A DNA stretch of 64,000 nucleotides, taken from positions 1,364,001 through 1,428,000 of the forward strand of contig NZ_CP108464.1 in the NCBI RefSeq assembly GCF_036226405.1, in the 5' to 3' direction. Shown piece after piece: positions 36,227 to 46,200 of this stretch (positions within the stretch are counted from its first letter, which is position 1; each line of letters starts with the position of its first letter). This DNA comes from Streptomyces sp. NBC_01260. GTDB taxonomy: Bacteria; Actinomycetota; Actinomycetes; Streptomycetales; Streptomycetaceae. The position numbers and the translations under genes were made by a program. The notes under the pieces are model-generated. The model ran no database searches. It was given only the letters and a program-made list of their open reading frames with translations, and was not told the origin of the DNA.

Positions 36227-36511
36227 ATGGTGAAGGTGGTCGCGGAGCGGGGCGGGCGGGTCCTGGGCGTCCATCTCGTCGGGCCGCATGTCTCGGAGAT
36301 GATCGCCGAGAGCCGGCTGATCGTCGGCTGGGACGCCGAACCGTCCGATGTCGCCCACCACGCGCACCCCCACCCGACACTCTCGGAGGCGGTCGGCGAG
36401 GCCTTCCTCACCCTGGCGGGCCGCGGACTGCACCAGCAGGCGCGAGAGCGGGCCGGGCACCGGGCCCGGACACCCGGGCGGCGCCGCGGCCGCGTTACGC
36501 GGGCGGCGTGA
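36227..36511 (+). pseudogene. Remnant of dihydrolipoamide dehydrogenase (C-terminal dimerisation domain)
   Basis: The frame reads MVKVVAERGGRVLGVHLVGP, then HVSEMIAES and HAHPHPTLSEAVGEAFL, matching the C-terminal dimerisation domain of Lpd, including the catalytic His/Glu motif HPTLSE. The FAD- and NAD-binding domains (over 300 residues) are absent, and no matching upstream fragment was found in 36106-36226. The tail after residue ~75 is an Arg-rich run with no similarity. This is a truncated leftover, not a functional enzyme. Similarity may begin a little upstream, near 36170, without an obvious start. Confidence 0.75.
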
Positions 36512-36521
36512 GCACGGTCCG

Positions 36522-36539
36522 CTAAGGGCGGGACAGCCC

Positions 36540-36543
<4 letters not shown>
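36522..36543. terminator. Hairpin at the end of the FHA gene
   Basis: Perfect 8-bp inverted repeat CTAAGGGC / GCCCTTAG with a 6-nt loop. The right arm includes the stop codon of the FHA-domain gene (complement of TAA at 36540-36542). It may end that gene's transcript; the arms are symmetric, so it could act both ways. Confidence 0.6.
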
Positions 36544-37106
<563 letters not shown>

Positions 37107-37314
37107 AGAGCCAATTGTCGGGCCGACCGCCCCAAGGTGTCCAGAACGGCCGCTCCTTCCTCGCTCCCGGCCTGTGCGGGACGGCCCGCCCGGGTCCCCT
37201 GCGCACACCTCTCACCCGGATATCCAGGGGCGCCCGGAGCGAGACGTTGCTACCGTCTGCCGCCGTGCCGCGCCGACGACCGCCGGGGCGCTCCCGCGTA
37301 GTCCTGGAGACTTT

Positions 37315-38268
37315 GTGCCTGCTGCACCACCCGAACTGACCGTCCGTCCGCTCGCCGGGGCGCAGGAGCTGGATCTCTTCCGCCGGCTGTCGTACGTCCT
37401 GGACCACGAACTGGCGGACGACCTCCACTCCGGCCGCCGCCGCCCGGAGTGGATGTGGGTGGCGTCGCGGGGCGACAGGGTGGTGGCTCGGATCGCGTGG
37501 TGGAGCCCGGACGGCAGGGTGCCGCTCCTTCTCGACTTCTTCGACCTCGACGACACCCTGCCCGAGCCCGAGCGCGGCGAGGTGGGCCTGCGGCTGCTGG
37601 AGACGGCGAGCGCGGCGGTCGTGCCCGCCGGTGGGCGGCGCCCCGAGTACGGGCGGTACGTACCGCCCGACTGGCGCGAGGACCCGGTGGCCCGTGATGT
37701 CGTCGAGGCCCGGATCCGGGTCATGGAGCGCACCGGTGCCCGGATGCTGGTCGAGCGGCTGCGCCTGGAGTGGCGTGCGGGCACCCCGGTGCCCGCCGAC
37801 AGCGGCCGGCTGCGATTCCGCCCGGTCGCCGGGCGCGAGGACCTCCTCGCGCTGATGACGCCGGTGATGGAGGGCACCCTCGACGCCCACGGCCGGCAGG
37901 ACCTGGCCTGCGGGCTGTCGCCGCGCCAGGCCGCGGAGAAGCACTACGACGAGGAGCTGGCCGGCTACACCACTCCGCGGGAGTGGTGGCGTATCGCCGA
38001 ACTCCCCGACGGCGAACCGGTCGGCTTCGTGATCCCGGCGCGCAACAGCTACAACCCGATCATCGCGTACATCGGTGTGCTGCCCGCGCGGCGTGGTCAC
38101 GGCTACATCGACGACCTCCTCACGGAGGGGACCCGGGTGCTCGCCGGGCAGGACGGGGTGGAGCGGATCCGGGCCGCGACGGACCTCGGCAACGTGCCGA
38201 TGGCGAAGTCCTTCGAGCGTCTGGGATACGTCAACTTCGAGCGCGCCTTCGACATGGTGTGGGACTGA
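37315..38268 (+). CDS. GNAT family N-acetyltransferase
   Basis: A 317-aa protein with a GTG start preceded by a near-perfect GGAG site. The C-terminal half is a GNAT fold: RIAELPDGEPVGFVIPARN, then YIGVLPARRGHGYIDDLLTEG, the acetyl-CoA motif, and RAATDLGNVPMAKSFERLGY. The N-terminal ~150 residues show a second, more divergent GNAT-like half (MWVASRGDRVVARIAWWSPD). Such two-lobe GNATs include mycothiol-synthase-like enzymes, but the exact substrate is not assignable. It reads away from the FHA gene and stops before the APH remnant. Confidence 0.78.
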   Translation: MPAAPPELTVRPLAGAQELDLFRRLSYVLDHELADDLHSGRRRPEWMWVASRGDRVVARIAWWSPDGRVPLLLDFFDLDDTLPEPERGEVGLRLLETASAAVVPAGGRRPEYGRYVPPDWREDPVARDVVEARIRVMERTGARMLVERLRLEWRAGTPVPADSGRLRFRPVAGREDLLALMTPVMEGTLDAHGRQDLACGLSPRQAAEKHYDEELAGYTTPREWWRIAELPDGEPVGFVIPARNSYNPIIAYIGVLPARRGHGYIDDLLTEGTRVLAGQDGVERIRAATDLGNVPMAKSFERLGYVNFERAFDMVWD

Positions 38269-38319
38269 CGGAGCCGCCGCCGCGGCAGATGGTCCGGGCC
38301 GCGTACCCGGACCGCCCCC

Positions 38320-38484
38320 ACCGGACTGTCCTACGTCGACTTCGGCGACCTCTGCGCCGGTGATCCGGCCGTCGACCTCGCCGCCGCGTGGAACTGCTGG
38401 CGGTGCGCGGCGCCGGAGGGGCCGTTCGCGAGCTGCGGCCGGGCCCGGACCACCATGGCATTCGACCTGCGAGAACAGGCATGA
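38320..38484 (+). pseudogene. Fragment of an APH-like phosphotransferase gene
   Basis: The frame from 38320 gives TGLSYVDFGDLCAGDPAVDL, then AAAW, which is the DFGDLCAGDP(A)xDLAAAW motif of aminoglycoside phosphotransferases. The matching catalytic loop and N-lobe are missing upstream, and past AAAW the frame turns to non-homologous residues until TGA at 38482-38484. It looks like a decayed C-terminal fragment. The rest of the 299-bp gap between the GNAT gene and the T7SS locus holds nothing recognisable. Confidence 0.6.
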
Positions 38485-38567
38485 TGGGCACTCAAGTTCC
38501 GTACGCCCCACCACATGCCGCGTGTCCCCGCCGCCCCACCGGCCCCGGGGGCCGGGAGGTCAGATAC

Positions 38568-41500
38568 GTGTCACGCCAGATGCTCACCGTCGCAGTGGAC
38601 GGTTCGGGCGATTTCCGCACCGTCGCGGAGGCCGTCGCACGGGCCCGTACCGGGGCTGTCGTCAGCATCGGTCCCGGCCGTTACGAGGAGTCCCTCACCG
38701 TTTCCGCCGCGATCACGCTGACCGCGTCCGAGGGGGCCGGAACGGTGGAGCTGGCGCCCCGGCGCGGCGCCGCGCTGACCCTCACCGGCGACGCCGTGAT
38801 GGTGAGCGACCTGGTGCTGCGCGGCCACGACGACGAGCTGCCGGTCGTCGACTCGCCGCGCGGACAGATCGCGATGGACCGGTGCGAGGTGCACGGCTCT
38901 GCGTGGGCGGCGCTGTTCGCGCGCGGCAGCGGGTCCCTCGCCCTGCGCGAGTGCCGGGTCAGCAATCCGGCGGGCGCCGGTGTGGTCTCGACATCCGGGA
39001 ACGAGAGCTTCCTGGAGGACTGCGTCGTCGAGCATCTGGGCACGTCGGCGGTGGTGGCCGGGGAGCGCGGGCGGATCACCGTGCGCGGCGGCAGGCTGCG
39101 CGACACCCGGGGCAACGGGGTGCTGACGAACGGTCAGGCACACCTGCACCTGGAGGACTGCGAGATATCCGCGGCGGACAAGCCCGGGGTCGCCGTCGAG
39201 GAGGACAGCACGGTGCGCATGGTGCGCGGCTCGGTCCGCGAGGCGGTGGTCGGGGTGTACGTCAGCTCGACCGGGCCGACCGTGCTGGAGGAGGTGTCGG
39301 TGGCCGACACGACCGGGCACGGGTTCGTGCTGGACGCCGGAAGCTCCCCCACCCTGACCGCCTGCCGTACGGAACGGACCGCTGGGCACGGTCTGTTCGT
39401 GACCGAACGCAGCCGGGGCACGTTCAAGGACTGTGTGTTCGCCTCCGCGCAGGACGCGGCGATCCGGGTGAACGGGTTCTCCTCGCCGGTGCTGACCGGG
39501 ACGGTCGTGGCGGACGCGAAGGCCGTCGGGGTGCTCCTCGACGAGGACTCGGCGGGTGAGTTCGACCGCCTGGAGGTACGGGACGCGGGCGGGTCCGGCA
39601 TCGTCGTCCGCACCGGCGCCAACCCGTTGTTGCGCCGCGTCACCGTCACCCGGCCGGGTTCGCACGGGGTGGAGGTCGCCAAGGACGGGCGGGGCCGGCT
39701 GGAGGAGTGCGTCGTCGAGGCGTCGGCCGGCTCGGCCGTGCACGTCTCGGGGCACGGCAGTCTGTACGTCGGCGGCAGCACGCTGCGCGCGGCGGCCGAG
39801 GCGGGCGTGCACGTCGGGGCACTCGGCACACTCACTCTTCGCGACACCGCCGTCGAGGACGCGGCCGGGGCGGGCGTCCGGATCGAGGCGAAGGGCGAGC
39901 TGTCCGCCGCGCGGGCGCGGGTCACCGGCTCGGGTGAGCACGGTGTGCTGGTCGCCGCGGGCGCACGGGCGGCCCTGAAGACCTGCGAGGTGTCCGGCTC
40001 GGGCGCCGACGGTGTACGGGTCGAGGGCACCGACCCGGCGTCACTGATCGGCTGCACGGTACGGGACAACCGGGGCAGCGGGCTGCGCCAGGCGGTGCCC
40101 GGCGACCGGCTCGCCGTCGAGGGGCTGAACAGTGCGGACAACGGTGCTCCCGACGCCTGGGGCAGTGCGGCGGGCGCCGAGGCGGCGGGCGGCGGACGAC
40201 TGCCCGGCGGTGCGGTTCCGATGGCCGCCGAGCCGGACAAGGACACCGGTCCGGTGGCCGAGCTGGAGTCCCTGATCGGTCTCGCCGACGTGAAGCAGCA
40301 GGTCCTGACGCTGATCAATCTGAACCGGCTGGCGCAGCGGCGCGCCAGCCTCGGCATGCCCGCCCCGCCGATGAGCCGCCATCTGGTGTTCGCGGGCCCG
40401 CCCGGCACCGGCAAGACGACGGTGGCCCGGCTGTACGGGTCGATCCTGGCGTCACTCGGAGTGCTGCGCACCGGGCACCTGGTGGAGGTGTCGCGGGCCG
40501 ACCTGGTGGCACAGATCGTCGGCGGCACCGCGATCAAGACCACCGAGACCTTCAACAAGGCGCTGGGCGGCGTGCTGTTCGTCGACGAGGCGTACACGCT
40601 GCTCTCCGACGGCGGCGGTTCGGGCGCGGACTTCGGCCGGGAGGCCATCGACACCCTGGTGAAGCTGATGGAGGACCATCGAGAGGACGTGGTGGTCGTG
40701 GCGGCCGGCTACCCCGAGGAGATGACCGGCTTCCTCGCCTCCAACCCCGGTCTGGCCTCCCGGTTCACCCGCACCGTGGAGTTCACCGACTACACCTCGG
40801 ACGAGCTGGTCACCATCGTCGAGCGGATGTGCACGGGGCACCACTACGAGCTCGAACCGGCGGCCCGGACCGCGTTGCACGGCCACTTCGAGGCCATTCC
40901 CCGCGACGCGGCCTTCGGCAACGGGCGCACCGCCCGCAAGGTGTTCGAGGAGATGGTGGACCGCCAGGCATCCCGGCTCGCGGGCATGCCGGAGGTCAAC
41001 GAACGCGATCTGGCGGTACTGACCGCCAGGGACGTCGGCGTGACGGCGGCCGTGGACCGCAAGGCCGACGACGACCCGCTGCTGCGGCTCGACGCGCTGG
41101 TGGGGCTCGCAGCCGTCAAGCGGGAGGTGGGCGACCTGGTCAACCTGCTGGCCACCGCCCGCCGCCGCACCGAAGCCGGACTGCCCGCACCGCGCATCAG
41201 CAACCACCTGGTCTTCGCGGGGCCGCCCGGCACCGGCAAGACGACGGTGGCCCGGCTGTACGGGGAACTGCTGGCCTCGCTGGGCGTGCTGCCGCGCGGC
41301 CAGTTGGTGGAGGTGTCGCGGGCCGACCTGGTGGGCCGGTGGGTCGGACACACCGCGCAGCTCACCAAGGAGGTGTTCACGCGCGCGCTCGGCGGTGTGC
41401 TGTTCATCGACGAGGCGTACACCCTCACCCCCGCCGGGAGCGGCGGTTCCGCCGACTTCGGCCAGGAGGCGGTGGACACCCTCCTGAAGTTGATGGAGGA

Positions 41501-41885
41501 CCACCGCGACGAGGTGGTGGTGATCGCGGCGGGCTACACCGAGGAGATGGCGCGCTTCCTCGGCTCCAACCCGGGTCTCGCCTCCCGTTTCCCCCGGCAC
41601 ATCGAGTTCCCCGACTACTCCAGTGACGAGTTGGTCACGATCGTGCGCCAGCACGCCGTCGACAACGGCTACGAGTGCGCGCCCGGCGCCGCCACCGCGC
41701 TGCGCGCGCATTTCGACGGACTGCCCAGGGGGCGCACGTTCGGCAACGCACGCCTCGCGCGGCAGACGCTGGAACAGATGATGACGCGTCAGGCGGGGCG
41801 GCTGAGCACGGTCGCGGCGCCGAGCCTGGACGATCTGCAGCTCCTGCTGCCGGAGGACCTGACAGGCCTGCGTCAGCCTTCCTGA
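38568..41885 (+). CDS. Right-handed beta-helix protein fused to tandem AAA+ (EccA/CbbX-like) domains
   Basis: A 1105-aa fusion with a GTG start preceded by GGGAGG. Residues ~1-520 form a pectate-lyase-like right-handed beta-helix of Gly/Val-rich 20-25-residue coils. Residues ~565-800 and ~835-1085 are two AAA+ domains of the CbxX/EccA type. Each has Walker A GPPGTGKTT (near 610 and 884), a Walker B-like LFVDEAYTL or LFIDEAYTL, and an SRF arginine-containing motif (LASRFTRTVEF and LASRFPRHIEF). EccA in mycobacteria is a T7SS-associated ATPase. Here the ATPases carry a beta-helix in place of the TPR domain. The gene begins the T7SS cluster and is 65 bp before the mycosin gene. Confidence 0.85.
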   Translation: MSRQMLTVAVDGSGDFRTVAEAVARARTGAVVSIGPGRYEESLTVSAAITLTASEGAGTVELAPRRGAALTLTGDAVMVSDLVLRGHDDELPVVDSPRGQIAMDRCEVHGSAWAALFARGSGSLALRECRVSNPAGAGVVSTSGNESFLEDCVVEHLGTSAVVAGERGRITVRGGRLRDTRGNGVLTNGQAHLHLEDCEISAADKPGVAVEEDSTVRMVRGSVREAVVGVYVSSTGPTVLEEVSVADTTGHGFVLDAGSSPTLTACRTERTAGHGLFVTERSRGTFKDCVFASAQDAAIRVNGFSSPVLTGTVVADAKAVGVLLDEDSAGEFDRLEVRDAGGSGIVVRTGANPLLRRVTVTRPGSHGVEVAKDGRGRLEECVVEASAGSAVHVSGHGSLYVGGSTLRAAAEAGVHVGALGTLTLRDTAVEDAAGAGVRIEAKGELSAARARVTGSGEHGVLVAAGARAALKTCEVSGSGADGVRVEGTDPASLIGCTVRDNRGSGLRQAVPGDRLAVEGLNSADNGAPDAWGSAAGAEAAGGGRLPGGAVPMAAEPDKDTGPVAELESLIGLADVKQQVLTLINLNRLAQRRASLGMPAPPMSRHLVFAGPPGTGKTTVARLYGSILASLGVLRTGHLVEVSRADLVAQIVGGTAIKTTETFNKALGGVLFVDEAYTLLSDGGGSGADFGREAIDTLVKLMEDHREDVVVVAAGYPEEMTGFLASNPGLASRFTRTVEFTDYTSDELVTIVERMCTGHHYELEPAARTALHGHFEAIPRDAAFGNGRTARKVFEEMVDRQASRLAGMPEVNERDLAVLTARDVGVTAAVDRKADDDPLLRLDALVGLAAVKREVGDLVNLLATARRRTEAGLPAPRISNHLVFAGPPGTGKTTVARLYGELLASLGVLPRGQLVEVSRADLVGRWVGHTAQLTKEVFTRALGGVLFIDEAYTLTPAGSGGSADFGQEAVDTLLKLMEDHRDEVVVIAAGYTEEMARFLGSNPGLASRFPRHIEFPDYSSDELVTIVRQHAVDNGYECAPGAATALRAHFDGLPRGRTFGNARLARQTLEQMMTRQAGRLSTVAAPSLDDLQLLLPEDLTGLRQPS

Positions 41886-41950
41886 GAGCTGTCCCGCCGC
41901 GCACTCCTCCCCGGACCCTCCGGACCTCACCGAACAGAGGAACGCCCCGC

Positions 41951-43156
41951 ATGCACCGCCGTACGACCGTTCTACTGCTCAGCACCGCTCTCACTGCCCT
42001 GCCGGGCCCGCTCGCCCTCGCGGACGACGGCGGCAGCGGACAGGTGGTGCTGCCCGGGGTCCCCGAGCGGCTGTCCGCACAGCAGGCGTGCACGGCCTTC
42101 AAGGGGCGGGCCACCTCCGACGCCCCCTGGACGCGCCGGGCGCTCGGCCTCGACCAGGTGTGGACCCTGTCGCAGGGTCGGGGCGTGACGGTCGCGGTCG
42201 TCGGCACCGGGGTGAGCGACGGGCCCGCCGTACTGGCCGGCCGGGTCGACGCGGTGGGTGACGCGGGCGAGGACTGCGTGGGCCGGGGAACCTTCCAGGC
42301 GGGTCTGGTCGCGGGGGCGGCCACGCCCGGCCAGGGCTTCTCCGGGGTCGCCCCGCAGGCGAGGATCCTTGCCGTACGGGGCACGGGCGTCCGTGGCGAA
42401 CCCGACCCGGCACGCCTGGCGGCCGGGGTGCGGGCGGCGGCCGAGCACGGGGCCGGTGTGATCACCGTGACGGCTCCGCTGGACGGTGCGGACAAGGCGG
42501 TACAGGCGGCGCTGGCGGTGGCCGCGGCCAAGGACTCGCTGGTGGTGGCCCCGGCGGCGGCGGACAGCGTCCCGCCCGCGACCAGCGGCGAAACCTCTGC
42601 CAAGCCCGCTCCCGCGCCTCCGAAGGGCGTCCTCGCCGTACTGGACACCGGCCCGCAGGGCACCCGTCCGGACACCGCCCCGCCCTACACGCGCGCCGAC
42701 CTCACCGCACCCGGCGACGCACTCGTCGGGCCGGGCCCGGTGGACGGCGGCAAGTGGACCGGCTCGGGCTCGTCGCTGGCGGCGGCGGTGACGGCGGGCA
42801 CGGCGGCGCTGGTCCGCTCCTACCACCCGGAGCTGAAGGCGGCTCAGGTGCAGGAGAGGCTGCTGCGCACGGCGTACCCGGCGGACCTGCCCGCGCTGGA
42901 TCCCTACGGTGCGGTGGCGGGCGCCCAGGCCGCGGCCCCGGATGCGGCGGCGGCACGGCCGGACCCGGTGAGGCCGGCGTCGCCGCCGGACGCCGCGAGT
43001 GCCAGGAACACCGCGCTGCTGGTCACGGCGGGCGCCGCGGGGACGGCGCTGCTCGTGGCGTTCCTCGCCGCGGCGCTGCCGCGGGGGCGGGCCAGGGGCT
43101 GGCGGCCGGGACGGCTGGACCCGCGGGGCACCCACGGGGAGGGCGGCACCGCCTGA
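41951..43156 (+). CDS. mycP: Type VII secretion mycosin (MycP-like), predicted pseudoprotease
   Basis: A 401-aa membrane-anchored subtilase-like protein with a signal peptide, a T7SS mycosin-type N-terminal region (LSAQQACTAF, WTRRALGLDQVWTLSQG) and a C-terminal transmembrane helix near residue 360 followed by a basic tail. Of the catalytic triad only Ser275 remains (GSGSSLAAAVTAG). The Asp site reads VAVVGTGVSD, with Gly85 in place of Asp, and the His site reads CVGRGTFQAG, with Arg112 in place of His. In mycobacteria MycP protease activity is dispensable while its presence is needed for ESX complex stability. A structural role is thus likely here. Followed by a strong hairpin. Confidence 0.85.
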   Translation: MHRRTTVLLLSTALTALPGPLALADDGGSGQVVLPGVPERLSAQQACTAFKGRATSDAPWTRRALGLDQVWTLSQGRGVTVAVVGTGVSDGPAVLAGRVDAVGDAGEDCVGRGTFQAGLVAGAATPGQGFSGVAPQARILAVRGTGVRGEPDPARLAAGVRAAAEHGAGVITVTAPLDGADKAVQAALAVAAAKDSLVVAPAAADSVPPATSGETSAKPAPAPPKGVLAVLDTGPQGTRPDTAPPYTRADLTAPGDALVGPGPVDGGKWTGSGSSLAAAVTAGTAALVRSYHPELKAAQVQERLLRTAYPADLPALDPYGAVAGAQAAAPDAAAARPDPVRPASPPDAASARNTALLVTAGAAGTALLVAFLAAALPRGRARGWRPGRLDPRGTHGEGGTA

Positions 43157-43171
43157 GGACAGCGGCGCCGG

Positions 43172-43215
43172 CCGGTGGGCGGGCGGGCCCGCTCTCGCAC
43201 CCGCCCACCCACCGG
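43172..43215. terminator. Hairpin between convergent mycP and eccC
   Basis: Arms CCGGTGGGCGGGCGGG (43172-43187) and CCCGCCCACCCACCGG (43200-43215) pair over 16 bp with a single mismatch and a 12-nt loop. It lies in the 69-bp gap between the two convergent stop codons and can end both transcripts. Confidence 0.7.
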
Positions 43216-43225
43216 AACCCTGGCT

Positions 43226-46200
43226 CTACCCCTCCTGCCCCGCCGCCTCCTGCGGCAGCGCCACCTGCACGAGCGCCGCCTTGCGGCGGGCGATCCGCAG
43301 CGCACGCCCCGGCGGCAGGATCCTCGGCTTGACGCTGTCGAAGATGTAGCCCTCCGACGGCGGGCAGGACAGCTGGAGGGCCGGGGAATTGACCTCCTGG
43401 AGCTTGCGCATCAGGGGGTCCAGACGTGACGCACCGGTCGCGGCGCGGGCGACGACCACATGGAGGCCGACCTCGTAGCCGAGCGGAATGTGCGGCAGAA
43501 GCGGTTCGAAGGGGCCGCTGAAACCGGTACCGACCATTTCGTAGTCGTCGACGAGCACGAACAGGCGCGGCCCGGTCCACCAGTCGGCCCGCCGCATCCG
43601 GGCCGGGGAGATGTCCTCGCCCGGGGCTCGGACGACCATCGCCCGGGTGACCCCGTCGATGAGTTCGCGCAGCGGGTCCGCCGCCACCGCGTGGCCGAGG
43701 CGGTACTCCTCGGGGACCGCCTCGACGAGCTCGCGCCGGTAGTCGACGACCAGGATGCGCGCCTGCTCGGGGGTGTGGGTCGCGACGATCTGCTGGGCGA
43801 GCAGCCGCAGCGCGCTGGTCTTGCCGCTCTCCGTGTCCCCGATCAGCATCAGGTGCGGACTCTGCCCGAAATCGTGCCAGACCGGGGCGAGTTCGGCCTC
43901 GTCCAGGCCGAACGGGATGCGCAGCGGCCGGGCGGGGTCCGCCGGCGGAAGATCGGCGGCGGTGAGGTGGGCAGGCAGCATGCGGACGGGCGGGGCCGGC
44001 GGGGCATCCCAGTGCTCGGCGACGGCCTCGACGAGGTCCGCGAGGGCGTCGGTGAGGTCCTCGGCCTCCTCGCCGCCGTCGATGCGCGGGAGTGCGGTGA
44101 GGAAGTGGAGCTTGTCGGGGCTCAGGCCGCGCCCGGGTACGGCGGGCACGGTGCCGGCCTTGCGGATGTCGATGGCGGAGTCCATCGGGTCGCCCATCCG
44201 CAGCTCCAGACGGTTGCCGACCTGGTCGCGGAGGGCGGCGGAGAGCTCCACCCAGCGGGAGGTGCTGACCATGAGGTGGACGCCGTAGTTGAGGCCTCGG
44301 GTGGCGATGCCGTTGAAGACGGCGATGTCGTCGAACATGTCGCTGCGCACCGTGGACCAGCCGTCCACGACGAGGAACACGTCGCCCAGCGGCTCGTCCG
44401 GGTACTGCCCCTCGGCCCGCCGCCTGCGGTAGGTCGCCATGGAGTCGATGCCCTGCTCCTGGAAGAACAGCTCTCGCCGGTTGAGCAGCGAGGTGACCTC
44501 GGCGAGGGTGCGGGAGATCCGTTCCCGGTCGAGACGGCCGGCGACCCCGCCGACGTGCGGCAGCCCGGCGAGGCCCAGCAGGGCTCCGCCCCCGAAGTCC
44601 AGGCAGTAGAACTGCACTTCGCGCGGGGTGTGAGTGAGGGCGAGCGCGGCGATGAGGGTCCGCAGCACGGTGGACTTGCCGCTCTGGGGGCCGCCCGCGA
44701 CGGCGAAGTGCCCGCCCGCGCCGGAGAAGTCGACCGTGAGCAGGTCGCGCACCTGGTCGAAGGGCTTGTCGACGATGCCGACGGGGACGCGCAGCTTGCC
44801 CCGGTCGGGGGAACCCGTCGTGGTGAGGCCGAAGTCGGGGTCCGGGACCAGGGGCGGCAGCAGTGCGTCGAGGGCGGGCGGCGCGTCCAGCGGAGGCAGC
44901 CACACCTGACGGGCGGGCGGGCCGCTGTCGCGCAGCCGGTCGAGGGCGAGTGCGAGGAGGGACTCGCCGGAGTCGGGCTCGGGGGTCGCCGGCTCGGGGG
45001 CCGAGGGCAAGGTGCGCGGCACCACCCAGTCGGTGCCCCACGGAACGACCTGCCGGGCGATCTGCGCCTGCTGGACGGTGCCGCGCCTGCTCGTGTACGC
45101 CCCGGAGACGTACGCGGCGCGGAACCGGGTGAGGGCTTCGACGCCGCTCTTGAGGTAGCCGCTGCCGGGGGTGGGCGGCAGGTGGTATGCGTCGGGGACG
45201 CCGAGCACGCCGCGGCTCTCGATCGCGGAGAAGGTGCGCAGGCCGATGCGGTAGGAGAGGTGGGACTCCAGCTGGTGCATACGCCCCTCCTCCAGCCTCT
45301 GCGACGCGAGGAGGAGGTGGACGCCGAGCGAGCGGCCGAGGCGGCCGATCATCACGAAGAGATCCATGAAGTCGCGGTGCGCGGAGAGGAGTTCGGAGAA
45401 CTCGTCGACGACGATGAAGAGGGAGGGCAGGGGTGCCAGCGGGGTGCCGGACGCGCGGGCCTTCTCGTACTCCAGCACGGAGGAGTAGTTCCCGGCCCGG
45501 CGCAGCAGTTCCTGGCGTCGCATCAGTTCACCGTGCACGGCGTCCTGCATGCGTCCGACGAGGGGGAGTTCCTCGACCAGGTTCGTGATGACGGCCGAGG
45601 TGTGCGGCAGCTCGTCCATTCCGAGGAAGGTGGCACCGCCCTTGAAGTCGACGAGGACGAAGTTGAGGGTCTCGGACGAGTGGGTGAGGGCCAGGCCCAG
45701 CACAAGGGTGCGCAGCAGCTCGCTCTTGCCGGAGCCGGTGGCGCCGATGAGCATGCCGTGCGGGCCCATGCCGCCCTGGGCGGACTCCTTGATGTCGAGC
45801 TCGACGGGCATCCCGTCCTCACCGACGGCTATCGGCACCCGCAGCCGGTCGCGGCTCTCCAGCGGGCGGGTGTCCCACAGCTTGGCGGGGTCGTGGCGCC
45901 GCAGGTCCGCTATGCCGAGCAGGGAGGTGAGTTCGGTGTCGGAGGCGAACGGCTCGGCCGAGACCGCGCCGCCGCCGAGGCGGTACGGGGCGAGCCGGGC
46001 TGCCAGCGTACGGGCGGCGAGCGGGCCGAGCGTGTCGGGTTCACCGAGCAGGGTGGCCTGCTCCTTGCGTTCGCGGTCGGTGCGCACCAGGTGGAGTCCG
46101 CCGTCATCGATGCGCAGCCGCAGCGTGCCGCGGGCGGGCTTCCAGGCCAGCGCCTCGGACAGGTCGACGACGACGGCGTTGCGGTATCCGGCTCCTTCGA

